From: G032773895 sp965248935
GTDB lineage: Bacteria > Pseudomonadota > Gammaproteobacteria > Pseudomonadales > Cellvibrionaceae
Assembly: GCA_965248935.1 (NCBI GenBank)
Contig: OZ252214.1
Coordinates: 4,216,001-4,280,000 of the forward strand
Length of the DNA stretch: 64,000 nt
Direction of reading: 5' to 3'
Positions 16,021 through 25,096 of the stretch are shown here, one piece after another. Under the pieces are notes generated by a model. The model saw only the letters and a program-made list of their open reading frames with translations. It had not been told where the DNA came from and did not search any database. The translations under genes were made by a program, and so were the position numbers. Position 1 is the first letter of the stretch. Each line of letters begins with the position of its first letter.

Positions 16021-16459
16021 ATGACCCAAACCCGTGAATCACAAGTCTCTCTAGACGCAACCCCCTATTATCACTGCATGACGCGCTGTGTTCGTCATGC
16101 GTATTTGTGTGGCGAAGACCCTATTACAGGCAAGAGCTACGAGTACCGCCGTCAGTGGATAGAAGATCGCATGTTAGCGCTGCAAGACGTATTCTCGAAT
16201 ATTAATATCGAATATTTCGAATATTAATAGGACACCCATAATAACTTGACCTCCAATCTCGAACAAAATACAATAAGCTCAATATGACCCAAACCCGTGA
16301 ATCACAAGTCTCTCTAGACGCAACCCCCTATTATCACTGCATGACGCGCTGTGTTCGTCATGCGTATTTGTGTGGCGAAGACCCTATTACAGGCAAGAGC
16401 TACGAGTACCGCCGTCAGTGGATAGAAGATCGCATGTTAGCGCTGCAAGACGTATTCTC
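15957..16459. repeat. 263-bp-period direct duplication of the RAYT 5' end
   Basis: 15957-16196 and 16220-16459 are near-identical 240-bp direct repeats (one visible mismatch, in the leader just before ATG), each containing the leader and the first 59 codons of the transposase gene. Between them are 23 bp of AT-rich sequence built from GAATATTAATATCGAATATT. Confidence 0.92.
16021..16227 (+). pseudogene. Truncated RAYT transposase 5' copy
   Basis: The first 59 codons are identical to the full-length gene at 16284, then the reading frame runs into AT-rich junction sequence and stops after 68 residues. It lacks the His-x-His and Tyr active-site motifs, so it cannot be active as a nuclease. It arose by duplication of the 5' end of the neighbouring gene. 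Confidence 0.9.
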
Positions 16460-17279
16460 AATTGATGTTTGTGCCTATGCGGTCATGAATAACCACTACC
16501 ATGTGGTGCTGCATGTGGATTCGGATAAAGCCACGGCCTGGAGTACCGAAGAAATCATTGAGCAATGGCATACCCTATTTAAAGGGCACCTATTAAGTCG
16601 CCGATATATCCGTGGTGAGTCTTTAGACAAAGCGGAACGAGATGCCTTAAACGATATTGTGGAAACCTGGCGTGGCCGACTTATGGACATAAGCTGGTTT
16701 ATTCGGTGTGTAAATGAATATGTGGCCCGTGAAGCCAATGCCGAAGACGGCTGTACAGGGCGTTTTTGGGAGGGGCGATTTAAGTCTCAAGCACTGCTCG
16801 ACGAAAAAGCCTTAGCGGCCTGTATGGCCTATGTAGACCTGAACCCTATCCGCGCTAAAATGGCAACCACACCAGAAAAATCTGATTATACCTCGGTTAA
16901 ATTAAGAGCGGAAAAAGCAAAAAAATCCCCACATCCAAACCACAAAAACCAACAACCCTCAAACCTATTTCCCTTTGTCGGTCATCCAAGGAGGAATATG
17001 CCAGCAGGTTTGCCTTTTACACTTAATGACTACCTTGAATTAGTAGACTGGACAGGGCGACATATTCGTGACGATAAACGTGGTGTGATCCCATCAAACC
17101 TTCCCCCTATTTTATCCCGTTTAGAGATTGACCCAAAGCATTGGATATATATGTCCCAACATTTCGAAAGTAAATTTAAGCGTTTTGTTGGAACGGTTTA
17201 TAGCCTTAAAAAAATGTGCCGAGAAGTCGGTTTGTCTCGAACACCTGGCTTGTCTTCTTGCAAGACCCTTCTAGGGTAA
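16284..17279 (+). CDS. REP-associated tyrosine transposase (RAYT, IS200/IS605-like Y1)
   Basis: 331 residues. The HUH nuclease motif is NNHYHVVLH (His71, His73). The family segment CTGRFWEGRFKSQALLDE and CMAYVDLNPIRAKM, with the candidate catalytic Tyr, places it in the RAYT/TnpA-REP group (Y1_Tnp), related to IS200 transposases. These single-stranded DNA nucleases mobilise REP palindromes. The reading frame is intact. Its 5' region has been duplicated upstream. No classical REP palindromes were recognised around it, although AATATTAATAGGACACC recurs four times. It sits between the cassette array and nhaB. Confidence 0.9.
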   Translation: MTQTRESQVSLDATPYYHCMTRCVRHAYLCGEDPITGKSYEYRRQWIEDRMLALQDVFSIDVCAYAVMNNHYHVVLHVDSDKATAWSTEEIIEQWHTLFKGHLLSRRYIRGESLDKAERDALNDIVETWRGRLMDISWFIRCVNEYVAREANAEDGCTGRFWEGRFKSQALLDEKALAACMAYVDLNPIRAKMATTPEKSDYTSVKLRAEKAKKSPHPNHKNQQPSNLFPFVGHPRRNMPAGLPFTLNDYLELVDWTGRHIRDDKRGVIPSNLPPILSRLEIDPKHWIYMSQHFESKFKRFVGTVYSLKKMCREVGLSRTPGLSSCKTLLG

Positions 17280-17378
17280 TAATGTAGCGCGCAATACTGC
17301 CTCATCAAAGATTCGATAACCTTGGTTAGTCATACTATTGTTCTTATTGTTGCTTACGTTAAAAATAGCGCAAAAAAA

Positions 17379-17402
17379 AGCCTCTTGTATGAAGAGGCTT
17401 TT
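17379..17402. terminator. Terminator after nhaB
   Basis: AAGCCTCTT (17379-17387) and AAGAGGCTT (17392-17400) form a 9-bp stem with a 4-bp loop and A/T runs on both sides, 24 bp past the nhaB stop codon. It can act in both directions. Confidence 0.85.
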
Positions 17403-17425
17403 GAATATTTGTATTGCTTAAATTA

Positions 17426-18934
17426 CTAGAGGTTGTAGGTTACTGCGATTAAACCAACCGCACCCAAAACAATGGTATAGGGCAATGCCATTAGGACCAT
17501 TCGACTGTATGAAAGCCGGATAAGAGGGGCAAGCGCAGATGTTAGTAAGAAGAGGAATGCAGCTTGGCCATTTGGCGTTGCAACACTTGGTAGGTTTGTT
17601 CCAGTGTTAATTGCGATCGCTAAGCCTTCAAAGTGTTTGCGAGATATAGTGCCTGCGTCCAGTGCAGCTTTGACCTCATTGATGTATACCGTGGCAACGA
17701 AAACATTGTCGCTAATCATCGAAAGCATGGCATTAGCGATAAAAAACATGGGGCGTTGCATTTCTAGGTCCATGGAGAGGACAAAGTGGATAATTGGTTG
17801 AAAAAGGTGTTGATCGTGGATAACTGCAACGATGGAAAAAAATACGGCTAGTAAGGCCGTGAAAGGTAAGGCTTCTTCAAATGCGTGACCAATACGATGT
17901 TCATCAATAATTCCACGGAATGCAGTGGATAAAATGATAACCATTAAGCCGATTAAGCCCACTTCAGCAAGTTGAAAAGCAAGGGCTAATACAAGTGTTA
18001 ATGCGACCAGTGCCTGTACGATAAGTTCTGCTTTGTTTCCATGAGTTAACGCCTCGGTTGTTTCGGTATCAAACTCATTGAGGATTGCGCGAACGTTATC
18101 TGGCAAAGTGGCGCCATAGCCGAGAATTTTGAATTTCTCTAGGGCAATACAGGTGAGCAAACCCGCAATTAAAGCCGGGATTGAGACGGGAGACATAACA
18201 ATAAAGAATTCAATAAATTCCCAACCGGCTTGTTTTCCGATAAGTAAATTTTGAGGCTCACCCACTAGCGTACATACTCCACCCAATGCCGTACCTACTG
18301 CACCATGCATAGTAAGGCTACGTAAAAATGAGCGAAATTGTTTTAAGTCTCTTTTGTGCTGGCCTTTTATCGAACGATCACAAGAGTGGTCGTGATCCAC
18401 TAGAGACTGATCGCCGGAGGCGTACTTGTGGTAAACCGAGTAAAACCCCACGGCAACACTTATTAGAACTGCCGTGACAGTTAAGGCATCGAGAAAAGCG
18501 GATAGTACTGCTGAAAGTGCAGAAAACAGAAAAGCTAGCAGTATTTTTGATCGAACCCCCAGGAGAATCTTAGTAAACACGTATAGCAACATGTCTTTTA
18601 AGAAATAAATCCCTGCTACCATGAAGATAAGCAATAGTATAACGGGCATGTTCATTTCGAGTTCGTGCAGAACTGCACCAGGAGAGGTCATACCAATTGC
18701 AACGGCTTCTATTGCAAGTAAACCACCTGGTTGAAGAGGGTAACACTTCAATGCCATGGCCAGTGTAAAGATAAACTCCGCAATAAGAAGCCACCCCGCC
18801 GTAAACGGGCTAAATGCAAACACAATGGGATTGATGATTAAAAAGGCAATAATGGCCTGCTTGTACCAAGTGGCGCATGGACCTAGAAAGTTCGAAGCTC
18901 CAGCTTTTGCAATGGCGCCTAGCGAGTGTGGCAT
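17426..18934 (-). CDS. nhaB: Na+/H+ antiporter NhaB
   Basis: 502 residues, usual NhaB length, with about twelve membrane segments. Recognisable stretches are FSPFTAGWLLIAEF, LQPGGLLAIEAVAIGM, LDALTVTAVLISVAVGFY, HGAVGTALGGVCTLVGEPQ and INTGTNLPSVATPNGQAAF, all conserved in NhaB. It exports sodium in exchange for protons at the inner membrane, an expected housekeeping function in a marine bacterium. A His/Asp-rich loop (VDHDHSCDRS) is typical. Monocistronic: a terminator follows and a long intergenic region precedes it. Confidence 0.96.
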   Translation of the reverse strand: MPHSLGAIAKAGASNFLGPCATWYKQAIIAFLIINPIVFAFSPFTAGWLLIAEFIFTLAMALKCYPLQPGGLLAIEAVAIGMTSPGAVLHELEMNMPVILLLIFMVAGIYFLKDMLLYVFTKILLGVRSKILLAFLFSALSAVLSAFLDALTVTAVLISVAVGFYSVYHKYASGDQSLVDHDHSCDRSIKGQHKRDLKQFRSFLRSLTMHGAVGTALGGVCTLVGEPQNLLIGKQAGWEFIEFFIVMSPVSIPALIAGLLTCIALEKFKILGYGATLPDNVRAILNEFDTETTEALTHGNKAELIVQALVALTLVLALAFQLAEVGLIGLMVIILSTAFRGIIDEHRIGHAFEEALPFTALLAVFFSIVAVIHDQHLFQPIIHFVLSMDLEMQRPMFFIANAMLSMISDNVFVATVYINEVKAALDAGTISRKHFEGLAIAINTGTNLPSVATPNGQAAFLFLLTSALAPLIRLSYSRMVLMALPYTIVLGAVGLIAVTYNL

Positions 18935-19410
18935 TTTGTGTCCCCAAAAATACAGTGAGCAAGTTTGTTCGTGTAGACTAAATATTGAGCATGATTGAGA
19001 TTAGAATAGCCTAATATTTAAGAATAAAGGGAGGGCAGCTACCGGCAACTAATTTAATCACTATTTAGTTGGTTCTTAAGTTGGTTCGCGCAGGACGGGA
19101 AAATGAACTATATGGGGGCAAAAATCAATAGTAACAAGCTAATTTCTTAATTATTTTGGTTGTTTGGGCGGCTTGCGAGCAAATTGATTGCGAATCAAGC
19201 GAATGTGAACGATTCAAGACTTTTCTTAAGAAAGTGGCCTAACCCTAAGAAAAGTAAAGATTTTTTAGTAAAGAGTATTATACTTAGCTAATGGCGCTAA
19301 AAGTAACTAAAGAATTAGTGCCTAAAAATACTTGGGTGGTGTAGCCGTAAGGTTTCTTTAAAGGCTACACATTTTCAGAACATATTCTAAATGCCCGGAG
19401 TTATGCGAAC
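18935..19410. other. 476-bp intergenic region between nhaB and the 570-aa gene
   Basis: No gene is supported. It contains two inverted repeats: ACTTTTCTTA (19219-19228) with TAAGAAAAGT (19246-19255), and TGTAGCC (19340-19346) with GGCTACA (19364-19370). These could be regulatory or mRNA leader structures for the plus-strand gene. Both promoters of the divergent pair must lie here. Confidence 0.5.
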
Positions 19411-21123
19411 GTGAACCCTATGGACGCTGTTAATTTCCAGTCTTTGAACATGGTACGCGAGGAATTGGTTGCGACCATCGAGCAATCTGCTCGACATCTT
19501 GAAAATTTTGTTACCGAACAGGATAACGGAGAAAGCTTGCAGGCGTGTATAGACGGAGTACAGCAAATTGTTGGAATATTACGCCTTATTCAGTTTAAAG
19601 GCGCTTGCCAGTTAGCAGAGGAACTCTTACAAACGGCCAATGATATTGTACCTGGTGGTAGTGGAAGAGAGTTCGACAGACGCTTAGAGGCAGTCAGTAA
19701 TGTATTCTTTGTGATGACCCGTTACTTGGAATATATTCAGCAAACTGAACGAAAAATACCCGTACTCCTTATTCCTTGGATTAACTCTTTGCGAAAGCTG
19801 AGAGGGGAGGCGGCCTATCCCGAGAGTTATTTTTTCCACTTTAATCTTGGTAAGATTGAGGTGCCTCCCTGTGATCATATTAAAATCGAACCCGAAAGCT
19901 TTAAATCCACTGTCCGACGTTTACGGCAAATGTATCAAGTTGGATTGTTGGGGTATATCCAAGAGAAACAGGTTAAAAACTCTATTGCTTTGATGCGTCG
20001 GTCTTGCATTCGCCTACAAAAAATTGCTGCTCATACCAAGCCTTTGTCTAGTTTGTGGTGGTTGACAAATATTATGCTCGAAGCCTTTATTAGCGAAGGT
20101 ATGGAAGTGGTTGAATCCCGAAAGCTGCTATTGGGTCGAGTAGATCGAATTATTAAGCAACTTCATGAAGTTGGTGAGGTGGCGTTTGATGCAGAACCAC
20201 CGAAATCTCTCGTAAAAGAGCTTGTTTACTTGTTGGTGCTGTCGGGTAAGGAAACCGATGATATTAAGAAAATTAAAATTGCCTTCGGCCTACAAAGCTT
20301 CCCTTATACTGACCGTGTTTTGTCCAGGGAAAGGGATGCTTTAAATGGTCCGAGTGTGCATACAGTGAATTCATTGGCGAAGGTGCTTCAAACTGAACTC
20401 GCTAATACTAAAAAGATACTTGAGAACGCCACGCAGACAACCACTCGAGAAATTGATGACCTACCTGGATTTACTAAGACACTGAACAATGTTGCGGAAA
20501 TTCTCGCTGTTGCTGGTTTAAGTGGACCCAGTGAAACACTGAAGAAAGAGATTGAGCGTGTCAGTGGCTGGGCAGGTTCCGAGGGGCCAACGCCAAATGA
20601 GCTTAATGAAGTGGCCAATACGTTGCTCTATATCGAAAGTACTCTCGGCACCTTAGACCATGCAAGTTTGGCTAACGAGAATACGTATGGCGCAACGGCG
20701 ACCGCTAGAAAAGACATTATCGCTTCAAGTGAGTTGGTTTGCGCACAAAAAATTGTTGTCGAGGAATGTGAAGCTGGACTTTCGCTGACTAAACGAGCTT
20801 TAAATGCGTTTTCTGAATCCAACTATGATACTGGCCATATTAGGAACATTTCTAAGACACTCAATACCGTCCGTGGTGGGCTGATTATGTTGAGAAAGGA
20901 TCAGGCTGCCTCCATCCTTAAAAACTGCTCCGCTTTTGTGGACGAGGTACTACTGGATCAAAACCCTCCAGCCGCAATTAAAGAGCTGTTGGAAACCTTT
21001 GCTGACGTCGTTATTGCCATTGAATATTATCTGGATTCTGCATCGGGGACTCTACATATGGAAGAGTCGGTACTCAAACTTGCTGTAGAGGGGCTGGAGG
21101 CGCTGGGGTATCCAATAAGCTGA
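19411..21123 (+). CDS. Orphan ChpA/PilL N-terminal-like (degenerate Hpt repeat) protein
   Basis: 570 residues, almost all helical. The opening (LNMVREELVATIEQSARHLE, then DGVQQIVGILRLIQFKGACQ) resembles the N-terminal part of the type IV pilus chemosensory kinase ChpA. Similar units recur at the C-terminus (IRNISKTLNTVRGGL). The usual Hpt phospho-accepting His in HxxKG is missing in these units, and no kinase, CheW or receiver domain follows, so this is a stand-alone N-terminal module. Start GTG 19411 has GGAG at 19397-19400. It may bind ChpA-pathway partners or be a scaffold. Function is inference. Confidence 0.65.
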   Translation: MNPMDAVNFQSLNMVREELVATIEQSARHLENFVTEQDNGESLQACIDGVQQIVGILRLIQFKGACQLAEELLQTANDIVPGGSGREFDRRLEAVSNVFFVMTRYLEYIQQTERKIPVLLIPWINSLRKLRGEAAYPESYFFHFNLGKIEVPPCDHIKIEPESFKSTVRRLRQMYQVGLLGYIQEKQVKNSIALMRRSCIRLQKIAAHTKPLSSLWWLTNIMLEAFISEGMEVVESRKLLLGRVDRIIKQLHEVGEVAFDAEPPKSLVKELVYLLVLSGKETDDIKKIKIAFGLQSFPYTDRVLSRERDALNGPSVHTVNSLAKVLQTELANTKKILENATQTTTREIDDLPGFTKTLNNVAEILAVAGLSGPSETLKKEIERVSGWAGSEGPTPNELNEVANTLLYIESTLGTLDHASLANENTYGATATARKDIIASSELVCAQKIVVEECEAGLSLTKRALNAFSESNYDTGHIRNISKTLNTVRGGLIMLRKDQAASILKNCSAFVDEVLLDQNPPAAIKELLETFADVVIAIEYYLDSASGTLHMEESVLKLAVEGLEALGYPIS

Positions 21124-21378
21124 TGGTGTTGTATGTGGGGGCGGGTTCGCTTTGCCATCCATTTTTTCAGGGTTTGCTGATAAATGTGATTTTAGTGCTA
21201 TGGTCATCTGTTAACGCATACTGAATTTTGGCGGTTACCTCTAGAAATGTATCCACTAAGACACGAAAAGCATAGTTTGACGACGTCAAATAAGTATTGT
21301 CCCCAATGGTGAGGCAGGGTAGGATCAACAAATAATTTTAAGAATGATCAGTTTTCTCTCAATTTGAGTGGCCATTTT

Positions 21379-22035
21379 ATGACTTGGGGCGCAGCTTCTG
21401 GCATTGTAATCATTTTAGGCGTTATTTCTGCCTACCTTGGTGTTCGCCTGCTTTTTCGCACTGGCTGGTTTCTCAGTTGGGTGCGTGGATGTTTTGGCCT
21501 AGTTTTATTGGTCATTTCTGTTACAGCCGTTTTTATTGTTCTGGATTTATCGAGTTACGAACAACTCCTCGCGGAAAAATCTCTGGCAACATTAAGTTTC
21601 CAAAAAATTGAAGAGCAGCATTATGAGCTGACGTTGATGTATGTGGAGGAAGGCATTGAAGAGAGTTACGATCTACGTGGAGACCAGTGGCAAGTCGATG
21701 CAAGAGTCATTAGGTGGTTGGGCATGTTTAGCGCTATGGGAGCCAAGCCTGCTTACAGGCTAGACCGTCTAAGTGGACGCTATTACTCTCTGGAAGATGA
21801 AAGACGGAAGGAGCGAACGGTACATCAACTAAAATACAGCGATTATGGTTTGGACACTTGGGCTTGGTTACAAGCACATCGTGGGTGGGTCTCATGGGTA
21901 GATGCGGTATATGGTAGTGCAACTTATCTTCCAATGGGTGATGGCGCGCTTTATCAACTGTCGTTAACTCACAATGGACTTACCGCAAAGCCTCTTAATA
22001 AAGTTGCCGAAGACGCAGTTCAGCATTGGCAATAA
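21379..22035 (+). CDS. Conserved membrane protein upstream of sohB
   Basis: About 218 residues with two N-terminal membrane segments and a soluble periplasmic-type domain with many Tyr/Trp residues (DYGLDTWAWLQAHRGWV). Homologues next to sohB in other gammaproteobacteria are, from memory, often loosely labelled multidrug efflux pump, a label nothing here supports. Start ATG 21379 has GAGTGG at 21366-21371; an in-frame TTG at 21364 is an alternative. It ends 38 bp before sohB and probably shares its transcript. Confidence 0.65.
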   Translation: MTWGAASGIVIILGVISAYLGVRLLFRTGWFLSWVRGCFGLVLLVISVTAVFIVLDLSSYEQLLAEKSLATLSFQKIEEQHYELTLMYVEEGIEESYDLRGDQWQVDARVIRWLGMFSAMGAKPAYRLDRLSGRYYSLEDERRKERTVHQLKYSDYGLDTWAWLQAHRGWVSWVDAVYGSATYLPMGDGALYQLSLTHNGLTAKPLNKVAEDAVQHWQ

Positions 22036-22072
22036 ACTTCAAAATTATCGAATAAATATTCAGGAGTCAGAA

Positions 22073-23131
22073 TTGCAATTCTTATTTGACTACGGCTTGT
22101 TTTTAGCCAAAGCCGTGACAATCGTTATTTCTATTGGTGCAGTTATTATTTTGATTATTTCTGCTGGAATGAAAAATCAATTTCAAGATGACGGTCATAT
22201 CGAAGTTAAGAAATTAAATGACGATTATGACGATTATGAAGACACAATGAAACATGCAGTTTTATCTGACAGTGAATTAAAATCACTGGAGAAAGAGAAG
22301 AAACAGAAGAAAAAGGACGAGAAAAAAGCGGCTAAGAAAGCCTCTAAAAATGATACTCATGACGAAGAAGAAACCAAAAAGCGTGTTTTTATTGCTGAAT
22401 TTGATGGCGATGTGAAAGCGTCAGAAAACGAACAGTTACGAGAAGTGGTGACGGCCATTCTGTCCATGGCTAAGCCGGAAGATGAAGTGGTACTAAAACT
22501 CGAAAGCCCTGGTGGAATGGTTCACAGTTATGGCTTAGCTTCTAGTCAACTTGCTCGAATCACTTCTAGTGGTATTCCGCTTACTGTGTGTGTGGATAAG
22601 GTGGCAGCAAGCGGCGGCTATATGATGGCCTGTGTGGCAAATAAAATTGTAGCCGCTCCTTTTGCCGTTATTGGTTCTATAGGTGTTGTTGCGCAGTTAC
22701 CCAATTTTCACCGTTTATTGAAAAAATATGACGTTGATTATGAAATGCTTACGGCAGGTGAGTATAAACGTACTCTTACCATGTTCGGTGAAAATACCGA
22801 TAAGGGTAGGGAGAAGTTTGTCGAAGATTTGGAAGATACTCATGTTTTGTTTAAAGAGTTTATTGCAGATCATAGACCTAAAGTCAATTTGGAAGAGGTG
22901 GCTACAGGTGAAATTTGGTTTGGTAAAAGAGCGTTGGATAAAGACTTAATCGACGAAATTATGACTTCCGACCAGTATCTTTTTGAATTGAGAAATGATA
23001 CTCATCTATTTGAAGTGAAATACACGACTAAGAAAACCTTGCAAGAAAAATTGGGAATTTCAGTTGAGGCGGCAATAGATAAGGTTATTGGAAAAATTTG
23101 GCAATCAATGAATACCAAGTTTTTTAGCTAA
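22073..23131 (+). CDS. sohB: SohB, S49 signal-peptide-peptidase-type inner membrane protease
   Basis: 352 residues from TTG 22073, which has AGGAG at 22062-22066. A membrane segment (about 8-35) is followed by a highly charged lysine/aspartate linker (about 50-95), then an S49 ClpP-fold domain. The catalytic Ser is in DKVAASGGYMMAC and the general-base Lys in TAGEYKRTLTMFGEN; VIGSIGVVAQLPNFHRLLKK is also typical. It degrades membrane or periplasmic peptides. Longer in-frame starts would overlap the upstream gene and lack a ribosome site. Confidence 0.93.
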   Translation: MQFLFDYGLFLAKAVTIVISIGAVIILIISAGMKNQFQDDGHIEVKKLNDDYDDYEDTMKHAVLSDSELKSLEKEKKQKKKDEKKAAKKASKNDTHDEEETKKRVFIAEFDGDVKASENEQLREVVTAILSMAKPEDEVVLKLESPGGMVHSYGLASSQLARITSSGIPLTVCVDKVAASGGYMMACVANKIVAAPFAVIGSIGVVAQLPNFHRLLKKYDVDYEMLTAGEYKRTLTMFGENTDKGREKFVEDLEDTHVLFKEFIADHRPKVNLEEVATGEIWFGKRALDKDLIDEIMTSDQYLFELRNDTHLFEVKYTTKKTLQEKLGISVEAAIDKVIGKIWQSMNTKFFS

Positions 23132-23135
23132 CAAC

Positions 23136-23176
23136 AAAAAGATGGCTCCTCTCAATAGTGCGGAGCCACTTTTTAA
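23136..23176 (+). terminator. Terminator after sohB
   Basis: TGGCTCC (23143-23149) and GGAGCCA (23162-23168) form a stem followed by a T run, immediately after the sohB stop codon; A residues upstream extend the pairing. Confidence 0.85.
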
Positions 23177-23243
23177 ATAAAACCTGTTTTTCAAAATAGA
23201 GCTACTCTTCCAATAAAACCAAACCTGTTATGGAATAGAGTAT

Positions 23244-24410
23244 CTAGTCTCTTCTCAATTTGTCTGAAACGGCAATAGGGTTAGGGAAGTTAAATATAAC
23301 GATATAACTGGATACGATAAAAGTAATTATTGCCGTCGCTTGCACAAGCAGAGATGCTTCCTCTCCAATTAAATTCCTTGATATAGCCACAAAGACAATT
23401 AGCAAAGAAAATTCGCTAATTTGCCCTAGTCTAAAACCAATGTCCCAGGCTAAATTTTTCTGTTCGCTGTGTTGACGTAGAAGAAAATAAAAAATAGTGG
23501 GTTTGAGTATTAAAATTAAAACGGAAAATATCGAAACGGCAATAAGCACTTGCGGAAGCAACCCGATATTAAGTTGTGCGCCAAGAGCAAAGAAAAAGAG
23601 TACGAGAAAAAAGTCTCTGAGAGGTTTAAGGCTGAGCGCAATATACTGCGAAATAGGGCTGGTTGCGATGGAAATTCCGGCAATAAACGCCCCAATTTCT
23701 GCCGATAAATGTAGTTTTTCAGCGATTTCAGCTAAGCCTAAGCACCAGGCAATGGCCAATAGAAATATATATTCATGGAAACGGTCAAATTTTGAAATTA
23801 ATTTGATCAGAACAAAACGCACGAATAAATAAGCGCTTATAGCCAGTAGTGGTAACGCTCCTATTGCGGTAAGCAGTGGTTTTACCTGGAAGTTACTTTC
23901 CGAGCTGCTTAGGAGTACCAGTAAGCACAAAATGGCTAGAAAATCCTGTAATAACAGCAAGCCAACCATTAAATCCCCTGTGTGTTTATGGTGTAAAGCA
24001 GTGGTTGGCAGTAATTTAATGCCGATAATCGTTGAGGAAAACATGGTGGTCATAGCGATGATGGCTGATTCAGTTGTACTGAAACCAAATGCTAGGCCAA
24101 TACAGAGCCCTATGATTGCAAAACAAGCACTGCTGATAAGGGCGACGCTAATGGCTTTTTTTAAGACGGCAAAAAGCGCTTTGGGTTGCATGTCTAAGCC
24201 GAGTAAAAAGAGCAAAAATATAATGCCGATATGGGACATTTCGGAAATAAAAGATACGTCTTTGAATACCTCAAAGCCAAAAGGTCCGAGTAGAACGCCC
24301 ACCGCGATATACGCGACTAAGAGAGGTTGACGGCTGTAGAGAGCAATAGAGGCAACAATTGCGGAGCCGCAAAATATAAGAAAAAACGTTTCGAGTATTG
24401 CTCCGTCCAT
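23244..24410 (-). CDS. Kef/CPA2-type cation:proton antiporter, membrane domain only
   Basis: 388 residues with about twelve membrane segments. The CPA2 landmarks are QPLLVAYIAVGVLLGPFGF near the N-terminus, FLLFLLGLDMQPKAL, STIIGIKLLP and SAEIGAFIAGISIA. There is no C-terminal TrkA-N (NAD-binding) or TrkA-C domain, so it is shorter than KefB/KefC and resembles stand-alone antiporters. It exchanges K+ or Na+ for protons at the inner membrane. It is separated from the DUF934 gene by about 190 bp containing a terminator, so it is likely its own transcript. Confidence 0.88.
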   Translation of the reverse strand: MDGAILETFFLIFCGSAIVASIALYSRQPLLVAYIAVGVLLGPFGFEVFKDVSFISEMSHIGIIFLLFLLGLDMQPKALFAVLKKAISVALISSACFAIIGLCIGLAFGFSTTESAIIAMTTMFSSTIIGIKLLPTTALHHKHTGDLMVGLLLLQDFLAILCLLVLLSSSESNFQVKPLLTAIGALPLLAISAYLFVRFVLIKLISKFDRFHEYIFLLAIAWCLGLAEIAEKLHLSAEIGAFIAGISIATSPISQYIALSLKPLRDFFLVLFFFALGAQLNIGLLPQVLIAVSIFSVLILILKPTIFYFLLRQHSEQKNLAWDIGFRLGQISEFSLLIVFVAISRNLIGEEASLLVQATAIITFIVSSYIVIFNFPNPIAVSDKLRRD

Positions 24411-24530
24411 TTAAAATCTCGTTTTGGTATTTTGGCTTTAATTTTGGGCGGATTGGCTGCTTCATAAGCAAATATTGACGTTCAGCAACTCTAACTTCAT
24501 TTTAGCAGCTTAGACGAACTCACAAAATAT

Positions 24531-24557
24531 AAAGGCCGCTGAATTTCTTCAGCAGCC
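24531..24557 (-). terminator. Terminator after cysI-DUF934
   Basis: On the minus strand GCTGAA/TTCAGC (24538-24543 with 24548-24553), extended by GGC/GCC, forms a hairpin followed by TTTATATTTT, about 45 bp past the DUF934 stop codon. Confidence 0.75.
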
Positions 24558-24601
24558 CCTATTATTTTCTGGCATTTATTTTTCGGCATTGTTTCATGGG
24601 T

Positions 24602-25096
24602 TTAGGTTCGTCTGCGAAACAATGGTTGAGGTTCATCCACACAGGCTTGATAGCTATCGCTGAAGTCAGATAAGCGGTCAATCATTGAGGTAGTATTACA
24701 TCCGTCTTCCATGCTAAAGGCATCAAATCCGCACCGGCTTAGATAATAGACTTGGTCTTCCATAAAATGCCCAATAGCGCGGATTTCACCTGAAAAATCG
24801 TATTGTTCTCTAAGAATTCTTGCGATTGAAAAACCACGGCCATCAGCGAAAGCAGGGAAATCTACAGCAATAATTTTTAAATTGGTTGTGTAATGAGTTA
24901 TATCAGAGATATTGGCATCACTGGCTAGCCAAACGCTATGTCTACCGCAATTGAGCTTATTTTGCTCTGCTAATTGGTTAAAAAGAATAAGAGGTAAAAT
25001 CCAATTCCCCTGACTTTGTTCGCTCGTTAGCTCATCAGCTCTTAAGAGGTTCCATGAGTTTTCGGCAGGTTGCCCGTTTTTAATTAGCTTTTGCAT
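24602..25096 (-). CDS. DUF934 protein, partner of sulfite reductase
   Basis: 164 residues from ATG 25096, which overlaps the end of cysI by 17 bp, a clear sign of co-translation. The segments IIAVDFPAFADGRGFSIARI, YDFSGEIRAIG and DQVYYLSRCGFDAF are hallmarks of DUF934, which almost always follows CysI-type sulfite reductases in proteobacteria. The family is thought to assist sulfite reduction, possibly as an electron-transfer or assembly partner; its biochemical role is not established. Confidence 0.92.
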   Translation of the reverse strand: MQKLIKNGQPAENSWNLLRADELTSEQSQGNWILPLILFNQLAEQNKLNCGRHSVWLASDANISDITHYTTNLKIIAVDFPAFADGRGFSIARILREQYDFSGEIRAIGHFMEDQVYYLSRCGFDAFSMEDGCNTTSMIDRLSDFSDSYQACVDEPQPLFRRRT

